64,000 nucleotides of DNA, from the NCBI RefSeq assembly GCF_000012625.1, contig NC_007516.1, positions 1,922,001 through 1,986,000 on the forward strand, in the 5' to 3' direction. The position numbers and the translations under genes were made by a program. Of this stretch, positions 15,792-25,213 are shown piece after piece (positions within the stretch are counted from its first letter, which is position 1; each line of letters starts with the position of its first letter). The notes beneath the pieces are model-generated. The model saw only the letters and a program-made list of their open reading frames with translations, made no database searches and was not told where the DNA came from. The stretch is from Synechococcus sp. CC9605 (GTDB taxonomy: Bacteria > Cyanobacteriota > Cyanobacteriia > PCC-6307 > Cyanobiaceae).

Positions 15792-16615
15792 CAGCGGCCC
15801 TGCACCGGCATCGGTCCCCGTCGGCCCTGACCAGTGGAGGCTTCCAGGAACCGGCAGAAGTGCTCAGCCGCCGGCAGCAAGGGCTGGCTGCGTGCCTGCT
15901 GAAGCGCGTCGGCAATCACCAGGTCAGAGCGATACATCAGGGTCCAGATGTCCTGCAGCTGCTTGAGTTCAGCGCCGTCATGGCTGGCAGCCAGGCCACT
16001 GCGCCGGAGGCCAACGCGGTTCAACCCCCGGACCCTGCCCGGATGCCCTTCCACCAGGCAGTAGGGGGGCACATCCCTGTCGACACGGGTCATGCCGCCC
16101 ACCATCGCCATCCCACCGATGTGCACGAACTGGTGAATGCCCAGACAGCCACCAACTACCGCACGGTCTTCGATCACCACGTGGCCCGCCACCTGAATGG
16201 CATTGGACATCACGATTTTGTTGCCCAGATCGCAGTTGTGGCCCAGATGGCAGTAAGCCATCAGCAAGTTGCCGTTGCCGATGCGGGTCACCTCGCCTTC
16301 TTCGGTGGCGCGATTGATCGTCACGCATTCCCGCAGCGTGTTTCCATCACCGATCAACACCTCGGTGTTGGCACCGCGGTACTTGAGATCCTGTGGCGGA
16401 AGACCAAGGCAGGCGCCCGGATACACTTTGTTGTCACGGCCCAGGGTCAGCCGACCATCCAGGACGGCATGGGGACCGATCCAGGTGTTCTCTCCGATCA
16501 CCACCTCGGGGCCGACCACCGCACCGGGGCCGATCACCACGCCGGCGGCCAGCTCGGCCTTCGGGTCCACCACCGCCGTGGGGTGGATCTGCTGTGACGT
16601 CGTTTGCTGCGACAT
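15791..16615 (-). CDS. lpxA: UDP-N-acetylglucosamine acyltransferase
   Basis: A 274-residue left-handed beta-helix enzyme catalysing the first step of lipid A synthesis. Hexapeptide repeats run from residue 10 ([20 protein letters not shown]) to about 190, including [20 protein letters not shown], where the catalytic His lies in the HLGHN stretch. A helical C-terminal domain follows. It is separated from fabZ by 5 bp. Confidence 0.95.
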   Translation of the reverse strand: MSQQTTSQQIHPTAVVDPKAELAAGVVIGPGAVVGPEVVIGENTWIGPHAVLDGRLTLGRDNKVYPGACLGLPPQDLKYRGANTEVLIGDGNTLRECVTINRATEEGEVTRIGNGNLLMAYCHLGHNCDLGNKIVMSNAIQVAGHVVIEDRAVVGGCLGIHQFVHIGGMAMVGGMTRVDRDVPPYCLVEGHPGRVRGLNRVGLRRSGLAASHDGAELKQLQDIWTLMYRSDLVIADALQQARSQPLLPAAEHFCRFLEASTGQGRRGPMPVQGR

Positions 16616-16620
16616 CCCGC

Positions 16621-17076
16621 TCAGTCCACCAGGGAGAACATCAATTCGCCGGAGCAGGCCAGATCGCCATCCACTGTGGCCTCAGCCTTGACCTTGCCGA
16701 AGCGTTTGCGCTTGAGGCTGAGCAGTTCACAGCGGATCACCAGCTGATCTCCGGGAACCACAGGGCGCCGGAAGCGTACCCCGTCGATGCCGGCAAAAAC
16801 GAACAGACCCTTGGGCAGATCCGGCATCTGGGTGACGATCAGACCACCCACCTGCGCCATCGCCTCGACAATCAGCACCCCGGGCATCAGCGGACGCTCG
16901 GGGAAATGCCCCTGGAACTGGGGCTCGTTCATGGTCACGTTTTTGATCGCCGTGGCCGAAACCCCGGGATCATGGGCGATGACCCGATCCACCAGCGCGA
17001 AGGGGTAACGGTGCGGAAGCAAACCGGCGATCTGCTCGCTGGTCAGCACGACATCTGAGGTGGTGGATTCAGTCAC
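16621..17076 (-). CDS. fabZ: 3-hydroxyacyl-ACP dehydratase
   Basis: A 151-residue hot-dog-fold enzyme of fatty acid synthesis that dehydrates beta-hydroxyacyl-ACP. The catalytic segment [14 protein letters not shown] carries the His. [20 protein letters not shown] carries the catalytic Glu. Its start overlaps the stop of lpxC by 4 bp. Placement among lpx genes links the shared hydroxyacyl-ACP pool, as in many Gram-negative genomes. Confidence 0.96.
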   Translation of the reverse strand: MTESTTSDVVLTSEQIAGLLPHRYPFALVDRVIAHDPGVSATAIKNVTMNEPQFQGHFPERPLMPGVLIVEAMAQVGGLIVTQMPDLPKGLFVFAGIDGVRFRRPVVPGDQLVIRCELLSLKRKRFGKVKAEATVDGDLACSGELMFSLVD

Positions 17077-17900
17077 AAAGCGGCTGCGAGATCGGTGTGA
17101 AGACCATGGGACCCCTTGTACACAAGAACCTGTGCCTGCGGAAAACCGACGAGGGCCAGGTCGCCGATTAGGTCCAAGAGCTTATGGCGCACCGGTTCAT
17201 CCTCGAACCGCAGCGGTGGATTCATCCACTTATCACCGTCACAGACCAAGGCATTGTCCAGGGCGCCACCCTGGATCAACCCGGCAGCACGAAGCTGCTC
17301 CACCTGCTCCCGGAAACCGAAGGTGCGTGCTGGAGCAATCTCATCAACAAAGCGCTGGGGGGTTAGCTCCAGGGCGAACTGCTGGCGGCCGATGGCCGCC
17401 TGGGGGAAGTCAATGATCCCCACAACGCCAAAGCAATCGGCGGGGGTGGCTGTGATCACACTGTTGCCTCGGGTGCGCAACAAGGGTTGCTCCAACTGCG
17501 GTTGAGCCGGCCGCGGGGTCGCCGCCGGGACCAAACCAGCCGCAGCGATCGCCTCCACCCAGCCCAGGGCCGAGCCATCCAGCAGAGGAACTTCGTGGCC
17601 ATCGAGCACGATCTCCACATGACTCAGCCCACAACCGGCCAGGGCCGCCAGCAGATGTTCGACGGTGGCCACCTTGCTGGAGCCCAGAACCAAGGTTGTG
17701 CACAGCGGGCTGTCGCGCACCTGATCAGGCCGAAGCTGGATCGGCTGATCCATGCCCGGCAAACGCATCTGAAAACCAGGATGGTCTGTCGGCCGAAGTT
17801 CCACGGTGGCCTCAGCACCACTGTGAAGGCCGATACCAGAGAGTGATGTCTCCGCTGCAAGCGTCCAGGCAGCGGAGTAGTCCTGAGGCCAGCTGATCAC
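17073..17900 (-). CDS. lpxC: UDP-3-O-acyl-N-acetylglucosamine deacetylase
   Basis: A 275-residue zinc deacetylase that commits substrate to lipid A. Visible are [10 protein letters not shown] near the N terminus, [15 protein letters not shown] with the first zinc His, [36 protein letters not shown], and [11 protein letters not shown] with the second zinc site. The start is GTG, and the stop of the upstream gene overlaps it by 1 bp (TAGTG). Confidence 0.94.
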   Translation of the reverse strand: MISWPQDYSAAWTLAAETSLSGIGLHSGAEATVELRPTDHPGFQMRLPGMDQPIQLRPDQVRDSPLCTTLVLGSSKVATVEHLLAALAGCGLSHVEIVLDGHEVPLLDGSALGWVEAIAAAGLVPAATPRPAQPQLEQPLLRTRGNSVITATPADCFGVVGIIDFPQAAIGRQQFALELTPQRFVDEIAPARTFGFREQVEQLRAAGLIQGGALDNALVCDGDKWMNPPLRFEDEPVRHKLLDLIGDLALVGFPQAQVLVYKGSHGLHTDLAAAL

Positions 17901-20083
17901 TAAAACTTCCAGCCCACGCCCAGGTTGAAGCGGTAATCAGAGCTGAAGTCTTTCGTGGCCACCTCAACCCGGATCGGACCAACCGGCGTGGTCACGATCA
18001 CACCGGTACCGAAAGAAACACCGGATCCGTCTTTATCCAACAGCAAGCCAGGCTTGCCAGGCACATTCTTCTGAGTGCCGAAATCGGTGCCGGAATCCAT
18101 GAACACCTCGCCAGAAAAGATGCTGATCAACGGGAAGCGGTACTCGATCGTGAGTTCGCTAAAAGCCGTGGACACCGCCATATCACAGTCGTACCAACCC
18201 CGAATCGAATTGGATCCACCCATACAGAACGCCTCGTACGGGGGCGCTACACCCATAATCGCGCCACCTTTGATTTGCACGCCAATGGCCTGCGGGCAAT
18301 CGGCCTGCTCACCGGCCTTGGGACGGCAACCCTTGTGGATCTTCAGCCAATCCACCGGGAAGAACTGGGTGTAGCTGGCCCTCAGACGGTTGAAGGTGGG
18401 CGAATCATTGTTGATGCCGAGAAACTGCTCGGTTCCGGCGGTGAAGAAGTTGCCGCTGGTTGGATTGCGGGGGTTGTTGAAGTTGTTGTAGGTGGTGGCG
18501 AAACGCATCCCCACCAGGGTGTTGGTGTCGGCGCAGTTGTAGGACACACAGATGACGTCGTCTTTGTTGACCTTGCCCTTGCGGAATTTGTTGTTGGACA
18601 CGCCATAGGGCCTCGTGTCACCGGCAAAGTTGATTGGCCGCACTTCGGCGAAGGACATCCCAGCCAGGACATTCCACTTGCTGTCCTTATAAGGATCACC
18701 ACCATTCAGGGGGCGTGAGAAGGAGAAGTTGCCGCCAACCTTGCGAAGCACAACCGTGTCACCCTCGTAGTCGAACCAGCTGCGGTTGGGGTACTCACTG
18801 TCGGCCTTGTTGACCTCGCCTGGAGCCTTGTCTCCATCGGTGAACCCGTATTTACGACCGGTCTCGTAGGCCTTGTTGGAGCCGTTGTCGGCGTAGTCCT
18901 TCGCGGTGCGGATGTTGCCGTTGTCTTCGCTTTGGAAAACCTGGGGCACCTGCTGGCTCAAGAACACAGAGGTGCGGAAGCTGGTGCGGTGCTTGTCGCC
19001 GTAGATCCAGGGATCCGTGAAGTTGAGGTTGGCCAGTCCGCCGTATTGGCCGTAGGTGATGTTGGTGCCCAGATTCCAGGCTCGGCCGAAAAGATTGCTT
19101 TCCTGCAGCTGCACCTGACCGAAAACACCCTGGCTCTGGCTGTAGCCGAGACCGCCTGAGAGCTGACCGGTGGACTGCTCGACGATGCCAAGCACGATCA
19201 CCACATCGCCAGGCTCTTCCGGCACAGGCCGCAGAGTCACCTTGACATCACTGAACAATTGGGTGGCGTAGAGCCGTTTGATGTCCCGCTCAAGGGCATT
19301 GCGGTTAAACGGATCGCCGGGTTGGATCGAAACCTCTCGGGTGATCACCCACTCCTTGGTCTTGCCGCGGATGGGATTGCCGTTCTCATCAGTGTCATCA
19401 CCCTCTTTGGTGAGGAATTTGACCTCAACGTCAGACACGCTGCCCTGCAGCAGTTTGAGCGTGACCACACCCTCAGGGCTGACCCGTTCCGGACCGGACA
19501 CCCGTGCCAGGGAATAGCCCTGACCGGCCACTGAAGCCTGGAGAGCCTTCATCCGCTGCTGCAGATCGTTGAGGTTCAGCGTGCGCCCGTAATCGGAAGC
19601 AAACGTCTCCTCAATCACCACATCCGAAAGGAGATTTTCATCGTCGCCGCTGATCTCCACTGCACTTAAGGGAGGGAAGGGCTCCACCTGAACAACCACC
19701 TGAACGCCCAGCGGTCCGTTCTGGGGAACGATGCGCACATCCGAGAACCAGCCCGTGGCCTGAATGCCATTCAGGTCGTTCTGAAGCTCCTCGCGGGTGA
19801 CACGCATCCCTGGACGCACCTGCATGGCGTCGTAGGTGGAGATCTGAAGACGTTCCTCTTCAGGGTGGCCATCGATGCCTTCAATCAGCACCTCAGAAAT
19901 CAGAACCCGGGGCTGTTCAACCAAGGTGTCGTCCACCATGACCTCTCCCCCCTCGAGGGGTTGGTCTGCAGGCGTTGCGTCCTGCGCCATCACTGGTGGA
20001 GCCACCAGGGGAATTCCCAGCATCAGGCCCAAAACCGTGCGACGTACTGCAACCGAGGAGCGGCGGGACGAACGGCGGGTCAT
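17900..20083 (-). CDS. bamA: outer membrane protein assembly factor, Omp85/BamA family
   Basis: A protein of about 727 residues that inserts beta-barrel proteins into the outer membrane. A signal peptide ends near VMAQDA. Three POTRA domains follow (for example VLISEVLIEGIDGHPEEE and LSAVEISGDDENLLSDVVIE), then a 16-strand-type barrel. The barrel holds the loop-6 motif CMGGSNSIRGW and ends with a terminal Phe (YRFNLGVGWKF). A roughly 60-residue insert at about 400-460 rich in Lys, Asp and Gly is probably an extracellular loop. I start at the Met at 20083; one at 20110 is possible. Confidence 0.93.
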   Translation of the reverse strand: MTRRSSRRSSVAVRRTVLGLMLGIPLVAPPVMAQDATPADQPLEGGEVMVDDTLVEQPRVLISEVLIEGIDGHPEEERLQISTYDAMQVRPGMRVTREELQNDLNGIQATGWFSDVRIVPQNGPLGVQVVVQVEPFPPLSAVEISGDDENLLSDVVIEETFASDYGRTLNLNDLQQRMKALQASVAGQGYSLARVSGPERVSPEGVVTLKLLQGSVSDVEVKFLTKEGDDTDENGNPIRGKTKEWVITREVSIQPGDPFNRNALERDIKRLYATQLFSDVKVTLRPVPEEPGDVVIVLGIVEQSTGQLSGGLGYSQSQGVFGQVQLQESNLFGRAWNLGTNITYGQYGGLANLNFTDPWIYGDKHRTSFRTSVFLSQQVPQVFQSEDNGNIRTAKDYADNGSNKAYETGRKYGFTDGDKAPGEVNKADSEYPNRSWFDYEGDTVVLRKVGGNFSFSRPLNGGDPYKDSKWNVLAGMSFAEVRPINFAGDTRPYGVSNNKFRKGKVNKDDVICVSYNCADTNTLVGMRFATTYNNFNNPRNPTSGNFFTAGTEQFLGINNDSPTFNRLRASYTQFFPVDWLKIHKGCRPKAGEQADCPQAIGVQIKGGAIMGVAPPYEAFCMGGSNSIRGWYDCDMAVSTAFSELTIEYRFPLISIFSGEVFMDSGTDFGTQKNVPGKPGLLLDKDGSGVSFGTGVIVTTPVGPIRVEVATKDFSSDYRFNLGVGWKF

Positions 20084-20125
20084 CGAGGCGCAGGCTGGCC
20101 GAAGCCACAAAAAGGTGCGCTGACC

Positions 20126-20878
20126 TTACAGGCAGTTACGGGGGTTGGGGCAGTTGCCTTGGACCCGTTTGAGGACCTCCCCGTAGGCCTCCATCACCCC
20201 ACCGAGATCTTTGCGGAAGCGGTCCTTGTCCAAAATCCGGTCTTCGGCGTTGCTATTACGGCGGTCCCAGAGCCTGCAGGTGTCAGGACTGATCTCGTCG
20301 GCCAGCAGGAGTGTTCCATCCGATGCCAGCCCCAACTCCAGCTTGAAATCGACCAGCTGCAGATCAAGTTCGTCAAAAAACGGGAGCAAGACCGCGTTCA
20401 CCCGGCGGGCCAGTTGTTCAATCGCTGACAGTTGTGCGGTGTCTGCCACCCCGAGCAGCTGCACACGAGCCTCGGTCAACAACGGATCGCCGAGGGAATC
20501 GTCCTTGTAATACAGATCCAACAGGGCAGGTTCGATGGCTGTGCCCTCAGCGATCGGCGTCTGACGACACAGCGAACCGGTGGCGATGTTCCGAAGAACT
20601 ACCTCCAGGGGGATGATCCTCACCCGGCGCACCAGCATCCAGGTCTCCCCAGCCAGACCGCAGTAGTGGGTCGGCACCCCCTCACGCTCCAGCAGGTCGA
20701 ACAACCGCGCTGAGATTTGGCAGTTCAGCCGACCTTTGCCATCCAGCTGAGCTTTCTTCTGAGCATTGAAGGCGGTGGCATCGTTCTTGAACTCCACCAG
20801 CACCCGGTCGGGATCCGTGCTCGCGAACACCCGCTTGGCCTTGCCTTCGTACAGCAGCTCTCCGTGATCGGGCATCAT
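20126..20878 (-). CDS. purC: phosphoribosylaminoimidazole-succinocarboxamide synthase
   Basis: A 250-residue SAICAR synthetase of purine synthesis. It begins [20 protein letters not shown], then [15 protein letters not shown]. It has [19 protein letters not shown] and [17 protein letters not shown] near the C terminus, all family signatures. Its start overlaps the upstream gene by 4 bp. It is an unexpected member of the envelope operon, but this order may simply be inherited. Confidence 0.96.
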   Translation of the reverse strand: MMPDHGELLYEGKAKRVFASTDPDRVLVEFKNDATAFNAQKKAQLDGKGRLNCQISARLFDLLEREGVPTHYCGLAGETWMLVRRVRIIPLEVVLRNIATGSLCRQTPIAEGTAIEPALLDLYYKDDSLGDPLLTEARVQLLGVADTAQLSAIEQLARRVNAVLLPFFDELDLQLVDFKLELGLASDGTLLLADEISPDTCRLWDRRNSNAEDRILDKDRFRKDLGGVMEAYGEVLKRVQGNCPNPRNCL

Positions 20879-21783
20879 GGCGAAGGTGCAAGGGCTGATG
20901 GTCTTACATCAGCATGGCCTCCGGGATCCCGCGGTGAACGCAGCAGGGGATCGGGTTCGGCCTCAGGCTGCAGCTGCTGGAGCGAATAGCGGTCATCGAG
21001 AACAGTGGCCAGGCGTTGCATCCGCTGACGCGGCCGCTCACCATCACCCCCTGCCGCCAGCTGCAGTTGCAACTGTTGATGCAGCAGGTCCATCGCCAAG
21101 CCCCAGGCCTCCGCTGCCGCCGCTTGATCCAAGGCGGTTTCCAGCAGTTGATCGGCTTGATCGAACTGATCGGCATCGAGCCATTGCGCCGCGCGCGACA
21201 GACGCTGCGCCCCCTGCACACCCGTCAGGTCGCCCAGCAGCTGCACCTCCACAGCCACAGCGTTGCGGCCCAGGGCCGCTTCATGCAAAGCCAACTGATC
21301 CAGCCCATTGCCCTGATCCGGCAACGGCTGATCAGGGAACAGAGGCGCATCCAGGGCCATCAGGTTGCCATCCACCAAACGGCGCAGCGCTAAGGCCGCC
21401 TGGCGGTGATCCAGAGCTGCTGCTGCTGCACGCCAGCGCAACAACAGCCACTGGCGCCGTTCATCGCCAACACGGGGGATGTAGCGATCAAGCACCACGG
21501 CTGCAGCTTCGGGGGCACCGCAGCTCATCAGGGCTTCGGCGTTCGCCAGCACCAGCTCCAAAGAATCGATTACCGGATGCAGCGCCAAAAGCCGATCGCG
21601 CAGGGCCTGACGACGGCCATCGGAGGTCGCCATGCGGGGATCAAAACAGGCCTGCCCCGCCGCGGCCACATCCATTTCAGCGAGAACACTTTGAAAGCGT
21701 TCCTCGCGCATCACCTGCGGATCCGGGGCTGCCGCAATAGCAGCCAGAAGGGTGAGGGCGAAGGGGAAAAGGGAAGTCCCCAT
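20875..21783 (-). CDS. exported TPR-like protein, unknown function
   Basis: A 302-residue protein. It has a signal-like start ([20 protein letters not shown]), and helical repeats rich in Leu, Ala and Gln then fill the rest, like tetratricopeptide units. No catalytic motif is seen. Its position at the head of the purC-bamA-lpx operon, together with export, suggests a periplasmic helper role; this is inference. It diverges from purD. Confidence 0.65.
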   Translation of the reverse strand: MGTSLFPFALTLLAAIAAAPDPQVMREERFQSVLAEMDVAAAGQACFDPRMATSDGRRQALRDRLLALHPVIDSLELVLANAEALMSCGAPEAAAVVLDRYIPRVGDERRQWLLLRWRAAAAALDHRQAALALRRLVDGNLMALDAPLFPDQPLPDQGNGLDQLALHEAALGRNAVAVEVQLLGDLTGVQGAQRLSRAAQWLDADQFDQADQLLETALDQAAAAEAWGLAMDLLHQQLQLQLAAGGDGERPRQRMQRLATVLDDRYSLQQLQPEAEPDPLLRSPRDPGGHADVRPSALAPSP

Positions 21784-21841
21784 GGCGGGCTGCGGTCTAC
21801 AAAGGAAAACCTACGAGGCCCAAACCGTTCCTCCCGCAACC

Positions 21842-23149
21842 ATGGCCATTTCGTCCACCCGTCCCAACACGCTGCCTGCCCTCCAACGCGCCCTCGTCGT
21901 CGGTGGCGGCGGCAGAGAACAGGCCCTGACCTGGGCCCTGGCCCGTTGTCCGGGCCTGGAGACGGTCTGGATCACCCCTGGCAACGGTGGCGCTGAAGGC
22001 AGCGCCCTGGCGGTGGGCGAAACCGATCGCGCTGGGTTGATCGCGCTGTGCCAGCAGAACGGCATCGACCTGGTGGTGGTGGGTCCGGAAGCGCCGCTGG
22101 CCGCTGGAGTTGCCGATGCCCTGCGAGAGGCGGGCTTCGACGTGTTCGGCCCTGGAGCAGAGGGGGCCCAGTTGGAGGCGAGCAAAGCCTGGGCCAAGCA
22201 GCTGATGCAAGAGGCGGGGGTGCCCACGGCGGGCCACTGGGCGGTGGCCAGTGAAGCCGAAGCCCTGGCGGTGTTGCAGGAGGTCCAACGTCCTCTGGTG
22301 GTCAAGGCCGATGGCTTGGCCGCCGGCAAGGGCGTCACGGTGGCGGACAGCGTGGAGGAGTCGGAAACCGCCATCCGCGAAGCCTTTGAAGGGCGATTCG
22401 GGGCTGCAGGCTCCCAGCTGGTGTTGGAGGAGCGGATGGAGGGCCCTGAAGTTTCGGTGTTTGCCCTCTGCGATGGGGAGCGGATGGTGCTCTTGCCCCC
22501 GGCGCAGGACCACAAACGGCTCAACGAAGGCGATTGCGGCCCCAACACCGGCGGCATGGGCGCCTATGCCCCCGCCCCACTGCTGGATGCCGAGGGCCTC
22601 GAAGACGTGCGCCGCATCGTGCTGGAGCCCACCCTCAAGGCCCTGCGCCAACGCGGAATCGATTATCGCGGCGTGATCTATGCCGGCCTAATGATCACGG
22701 CCGACGGCCCCCAGGTGATCGAGTTCAACTGTCGCTTTGGCGATCCCGAATGCCAGACGTTGATGCCACTGCTCGGCCCGGAGCTCGGCGCCGTGCTGCA
22801 GGCCTGTGCTCTGGGTCGCCTTGATCTGGCCCCTCAGCTGAGCATCGCCGAACGCTGCAGTGCCTGCGTTGTGGCGGCCGCCGAGGGCTACCCCGAGTCC
22901 CCCCGCAAGGGCGATGCGATCCGCATCGACCTTGCCCCCAGCCCAGACCATCAGCTGTTTCACGCCGGCACCCGCCGAGACAACTCCGGCGAACTGCTCA
23001 CCGCCGGAGGCCGGGTGCTTGCCGTCGTCGCCCAGGGCGATGACTTCGATACCGCCTTCGCCGGGGCCTACGACGGTCTCAATCAGCTCGATTACGCCGG
23101 AATCACCTACCGTCGAGACATCGGCCATCAGGTGCGCTCGGGCGGATGA
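21842..23149 (+). CDS. purD: phosphoribosylamine-glycine ligase
   Basis: A 435-residue ATP-grasp enzyme of purine synthesis. The N-terminal domain is RALVVGGGGREQALTWALAR, and the ATP-grasp domain has VVKADGLAAGKGVTVAD. GPNTGGMGAYAPAP and IEFNCRFGDPECQTLMPLL follow. I choose the ATG at 21842 (MAISSTRPN) because the longer frame runs into the divergent gene. The stop overlaps the start of nblS (ATGA). Confidence 0.96.
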   Translation: MAISSTRPNTLPALQRALVVGGGGREQALTWALARCPGLETVWITPGNGGAEGSALAVGETDRAGLIALCQQNGIDLVVVGPEAPLAAGVADALREAGFDVFGPGAEGAQLEASKAWAKQLMQEAGVPTAGHWAVASEAEALAVLQEVQRPLVVKADGLAAGKGVTVADSVEESETAIREAFEGRFGAAGSQLVLEERMEGPEVSVFALCDGERMVLLPPAQDHKRLNEGDCGPNTGGMGAYAPAPLLDAEGLEDVRRIVLEPTLKALRQRGIDYRGVIYAGLMITADGPQVIEFNCRFGDPECQTLMPLLGPELGAVLQACALGRLDLAPQLSIAERCSACVVAAAEGYPESPRKGDAIRIDLAPSPDHQLFHAGTRRDNSGELLTAGGRVLAVVAQGDDFDTAFAGAYDGLNQLDYAGITYRRDIGHQVRSGG

Positions 23150-25212
23150 GCAGCGGCAGCGGAGCAGCAATCGCTGATTGGGCGCTTCCCCCCAATGGCA
23201 AACCGCCAGGGGAGGACCAGAACCTTTGGGACCGCATCACCGCCTGGTGGGCGGAATTCACCCTCCAGACCAAGCTGCTGGCGATTGCCACCCTGGTGGT
23301 GAGCCTGATGATGACGGGCATCACCTTCTTCGCTCTAAATGGCATTCAGCGCGATGCCGTGATGAACGACACGCGCTACGCCCGGGATCTGGGCCTGCTG
23401 CTGGCTGGCAACGTCACTGAACTGGTGGCGCAGGGGCAGGACCGTGAGCTGGCCAACGTCGCCGAAAAGTTCTGGCGCTCCAGCCGCAGCGTCCGCTACA
23501 TATTCTTCGCCGATCCCGAAGGCGTCGTTTATCTGGGGATCCCGATCAGCGCCACCCCCAGCAGTGGGGATGGGGAGCTTCGTCTCAACCGACGTCTGGA
23601 ACTGCCCGATGAGCTGCGTCGACGCCCACAGAACCCCCTGGTGCGGCAACACCTCACACCCCAGGGTGCCGTCACTGATGTGTTCGTCCCTCTTATCCGG
23701 GGGGGTCAGTACTACGGCGTTCTCGGCCTCGGGGTGAACCCGAATGAGACCGCCCTGGCCAGCGCAGCCCTCACGAGGGAAGTAACGGTGGCCGTGTTCA
23801 TCTCGATCTGGGTGCTGGTGATCCTTGGCGCGGTGTTCAACGCCCTCACCATCACTCGACCGGTGAAGGAACTGCTGCGGGGGGTGCGCTCCGTCGCCTC
23901 CGGCAACTTCGGTGCCCGGGTTGATCTGCCAGTTGGAGGGGAATTGGGGGAGTTGCTCACCGGCTTCAACGCGATGGCCTCCCAGCTCGAGGCCTATGAC
24001 GAGGCCAACATCGAGGAGCTCACGGCCGCCCAGGTGAAGCAACAGTCGTTAATCGCTACCATGGCCGATGGCGCCATGCTGCTGGATGCCGACGGCCGCA
24101 TCGTGTTGGCCAATCCCACGGCGCGGCGTTTGTTCCGCTGGGAAGGGCGCAGCCTTGAAGGCCAGGAGCTGGTGGGGGAACTGCCGGAGTTGCTGGCCAT
24201 CGAACTGCACAGTCCCCTCGATGCTCTGCTCGGTGGCGGCTCTGATAGTGAAGACCTGCGCTGCAGCGTGGGGGAACCGGCCCGCACCCTGCGAATCGTC
24301 CTGCAGGCGGTGCGTGATGCCAGTGGTGAAACCCTCAAGGGCATCGCCGTCACCATCCAGGACCTCACCCGCGAGGTGGAGCTGAATGCGGCCCAGAGCC
24401 GTTTCATCAGCAACGTCTCCCATGAACTGCGCACGCCGCTGTTCAACATCAAGAGCTACGTCGAAACCCTGCACGACCTCGGCGATCAGCTCAGCCCCGA
24501 TGAACAAAAAGAGTTTCTCGGGGTCGCCAACGACGAAACCGATCGACTCACCCGGCTGGTGAACGATGTGCTGGATCTCTCCCGGCTGGAGTCGGGTCGA
24601 ACCCTGCAGTTCGAACCGATCAGCATGCGCCCAGCCATGGAGCAGACCCTACGCACCTACCGGCTGAATGCCGAAGATCGCGAGGTGGAACTGGTTCTCG
24701 ATGTTCCCGAAGATCTGCCTGATGTTTTGGGGAACTGGGACCTGCTGCTGCAGGTGCTCGACAATTTGATGGGCAATGCCCTCAAGTTCAGCCGACCCGG
24801 TGGCCCCCTCGCGCTGCGGGCCTATCCCTGGCCCGACACCTGTTCTGTGGAGGGAACGGCGATCACCGGCACTGACGGACCCACCTGCGCCCTCACCTCA
24901 CCGCTGCCAAAGCTGAGGGTGGAGATCGCCGACACGGGCTGCGGCATCAGCAGCACTGATCAGGAGCGCATTTTCGATCGCTTCTTCCGGGTCGAAAACG
25001 CCGTTCACACGGAAGTTGGCACCGGGCTGGGTCTCTCGATCGTGCGCGGGATTCTCGAGAAACACGGCGCCCAAGTTCAGATGGCGAGTGAGCCCGAGGT
25101 GGGCACCACCTTCTGGTTCGATCTGCCCCTGGCGAAGGCCGACAAGGATGAGCTGCAGCTGCAAGCGGAACGGCGCAGCCGCAACGCCATCGCCGAGGCG
25201 GTCGAGCTTTAG
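23146..25212 (+). CDS. nblS: sensor histidine kinase NblS (Hik33/DspA)
   Basis: A 688-residue membrane kinase conserved across cyanobacteria that controls responses to high light and stress, including phycobilisome turnover. There is a membrane helix near residues 45-65, a periplasmic sensor part, and a second helix near 205-225. Then come a HAMP domain (ITRPVKELLRGVRSVASGNF), a PAS domain (about 300-400), HisKA with SHELRTPLFNIKSYVETL (His 426), and HATPase (NLMGNALKFS, ADTGCGIS, GTGLGLSIVRGI). It ends 1 bp from the end of convergent kaiC. Confidence 0.95.
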   Translation: MSSGSGAAIADWALPPNGKPPGEDQNLWDRITAWWAEFTLQTKLLAIATLVVSLMMTGITFFALNGIQRDAVMNDTRYARDLGLLLAGNVTELVAQGQDRELANVAEKFWRSSRSVRYIFFADPEGVVYLGIPISATPSSGDGELRLNRRLELPDELRRRPQNPLVRQHLTPQGAVTDVFVPLIRGGQYYGVLGLGVNPNETALASAALTREVTVAVFISIWVLVILGAVFNALTITRPVKELLRGVRSVASGNFGARVDLPVGGELGELLTGFNAMASQLEAYDEANIEELTAAQVKQQSLIATMADGAMLLDADGRIVLANPTARRLFRWEGRSLEGQELVGELPELLAIELHSPLDALLGGGSDSEDLRCSVGEPARTLRIVLQAVRDASGETLKGIAVTIQDLTREVELNAAQSRFISNVSHELRTPLFNIKSYVETLHDLGDQLSPDEQKEFLGVANDETDRLTRLVNDVLDLSRLESGRTLQFEPISMRPAMEQTLRTYRLNAEDREVELVLDVPEDLPDVLGNWDLLLQVLDNLMGNALKFSRPGGPLALRAYPWPDTCSVEGTAITGTDGPTCALTSPLPKLRVEIADTGCGISSTDQERIFDRFFRVENAVHTEVGTGLGLSIVRGILEKHGAQVQMASEPEVGTTFWFDLPLAKADKDELQLQAERRSRNAIAEAVEL

Positions 25213-25213
25213 G

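Noticed and set aside
14709-15830. Plus-strand ORF of 373 codons opposite lpxB
   Set aside because: The Gln/His/Arg-rich shadow is entirely inside lpxB.
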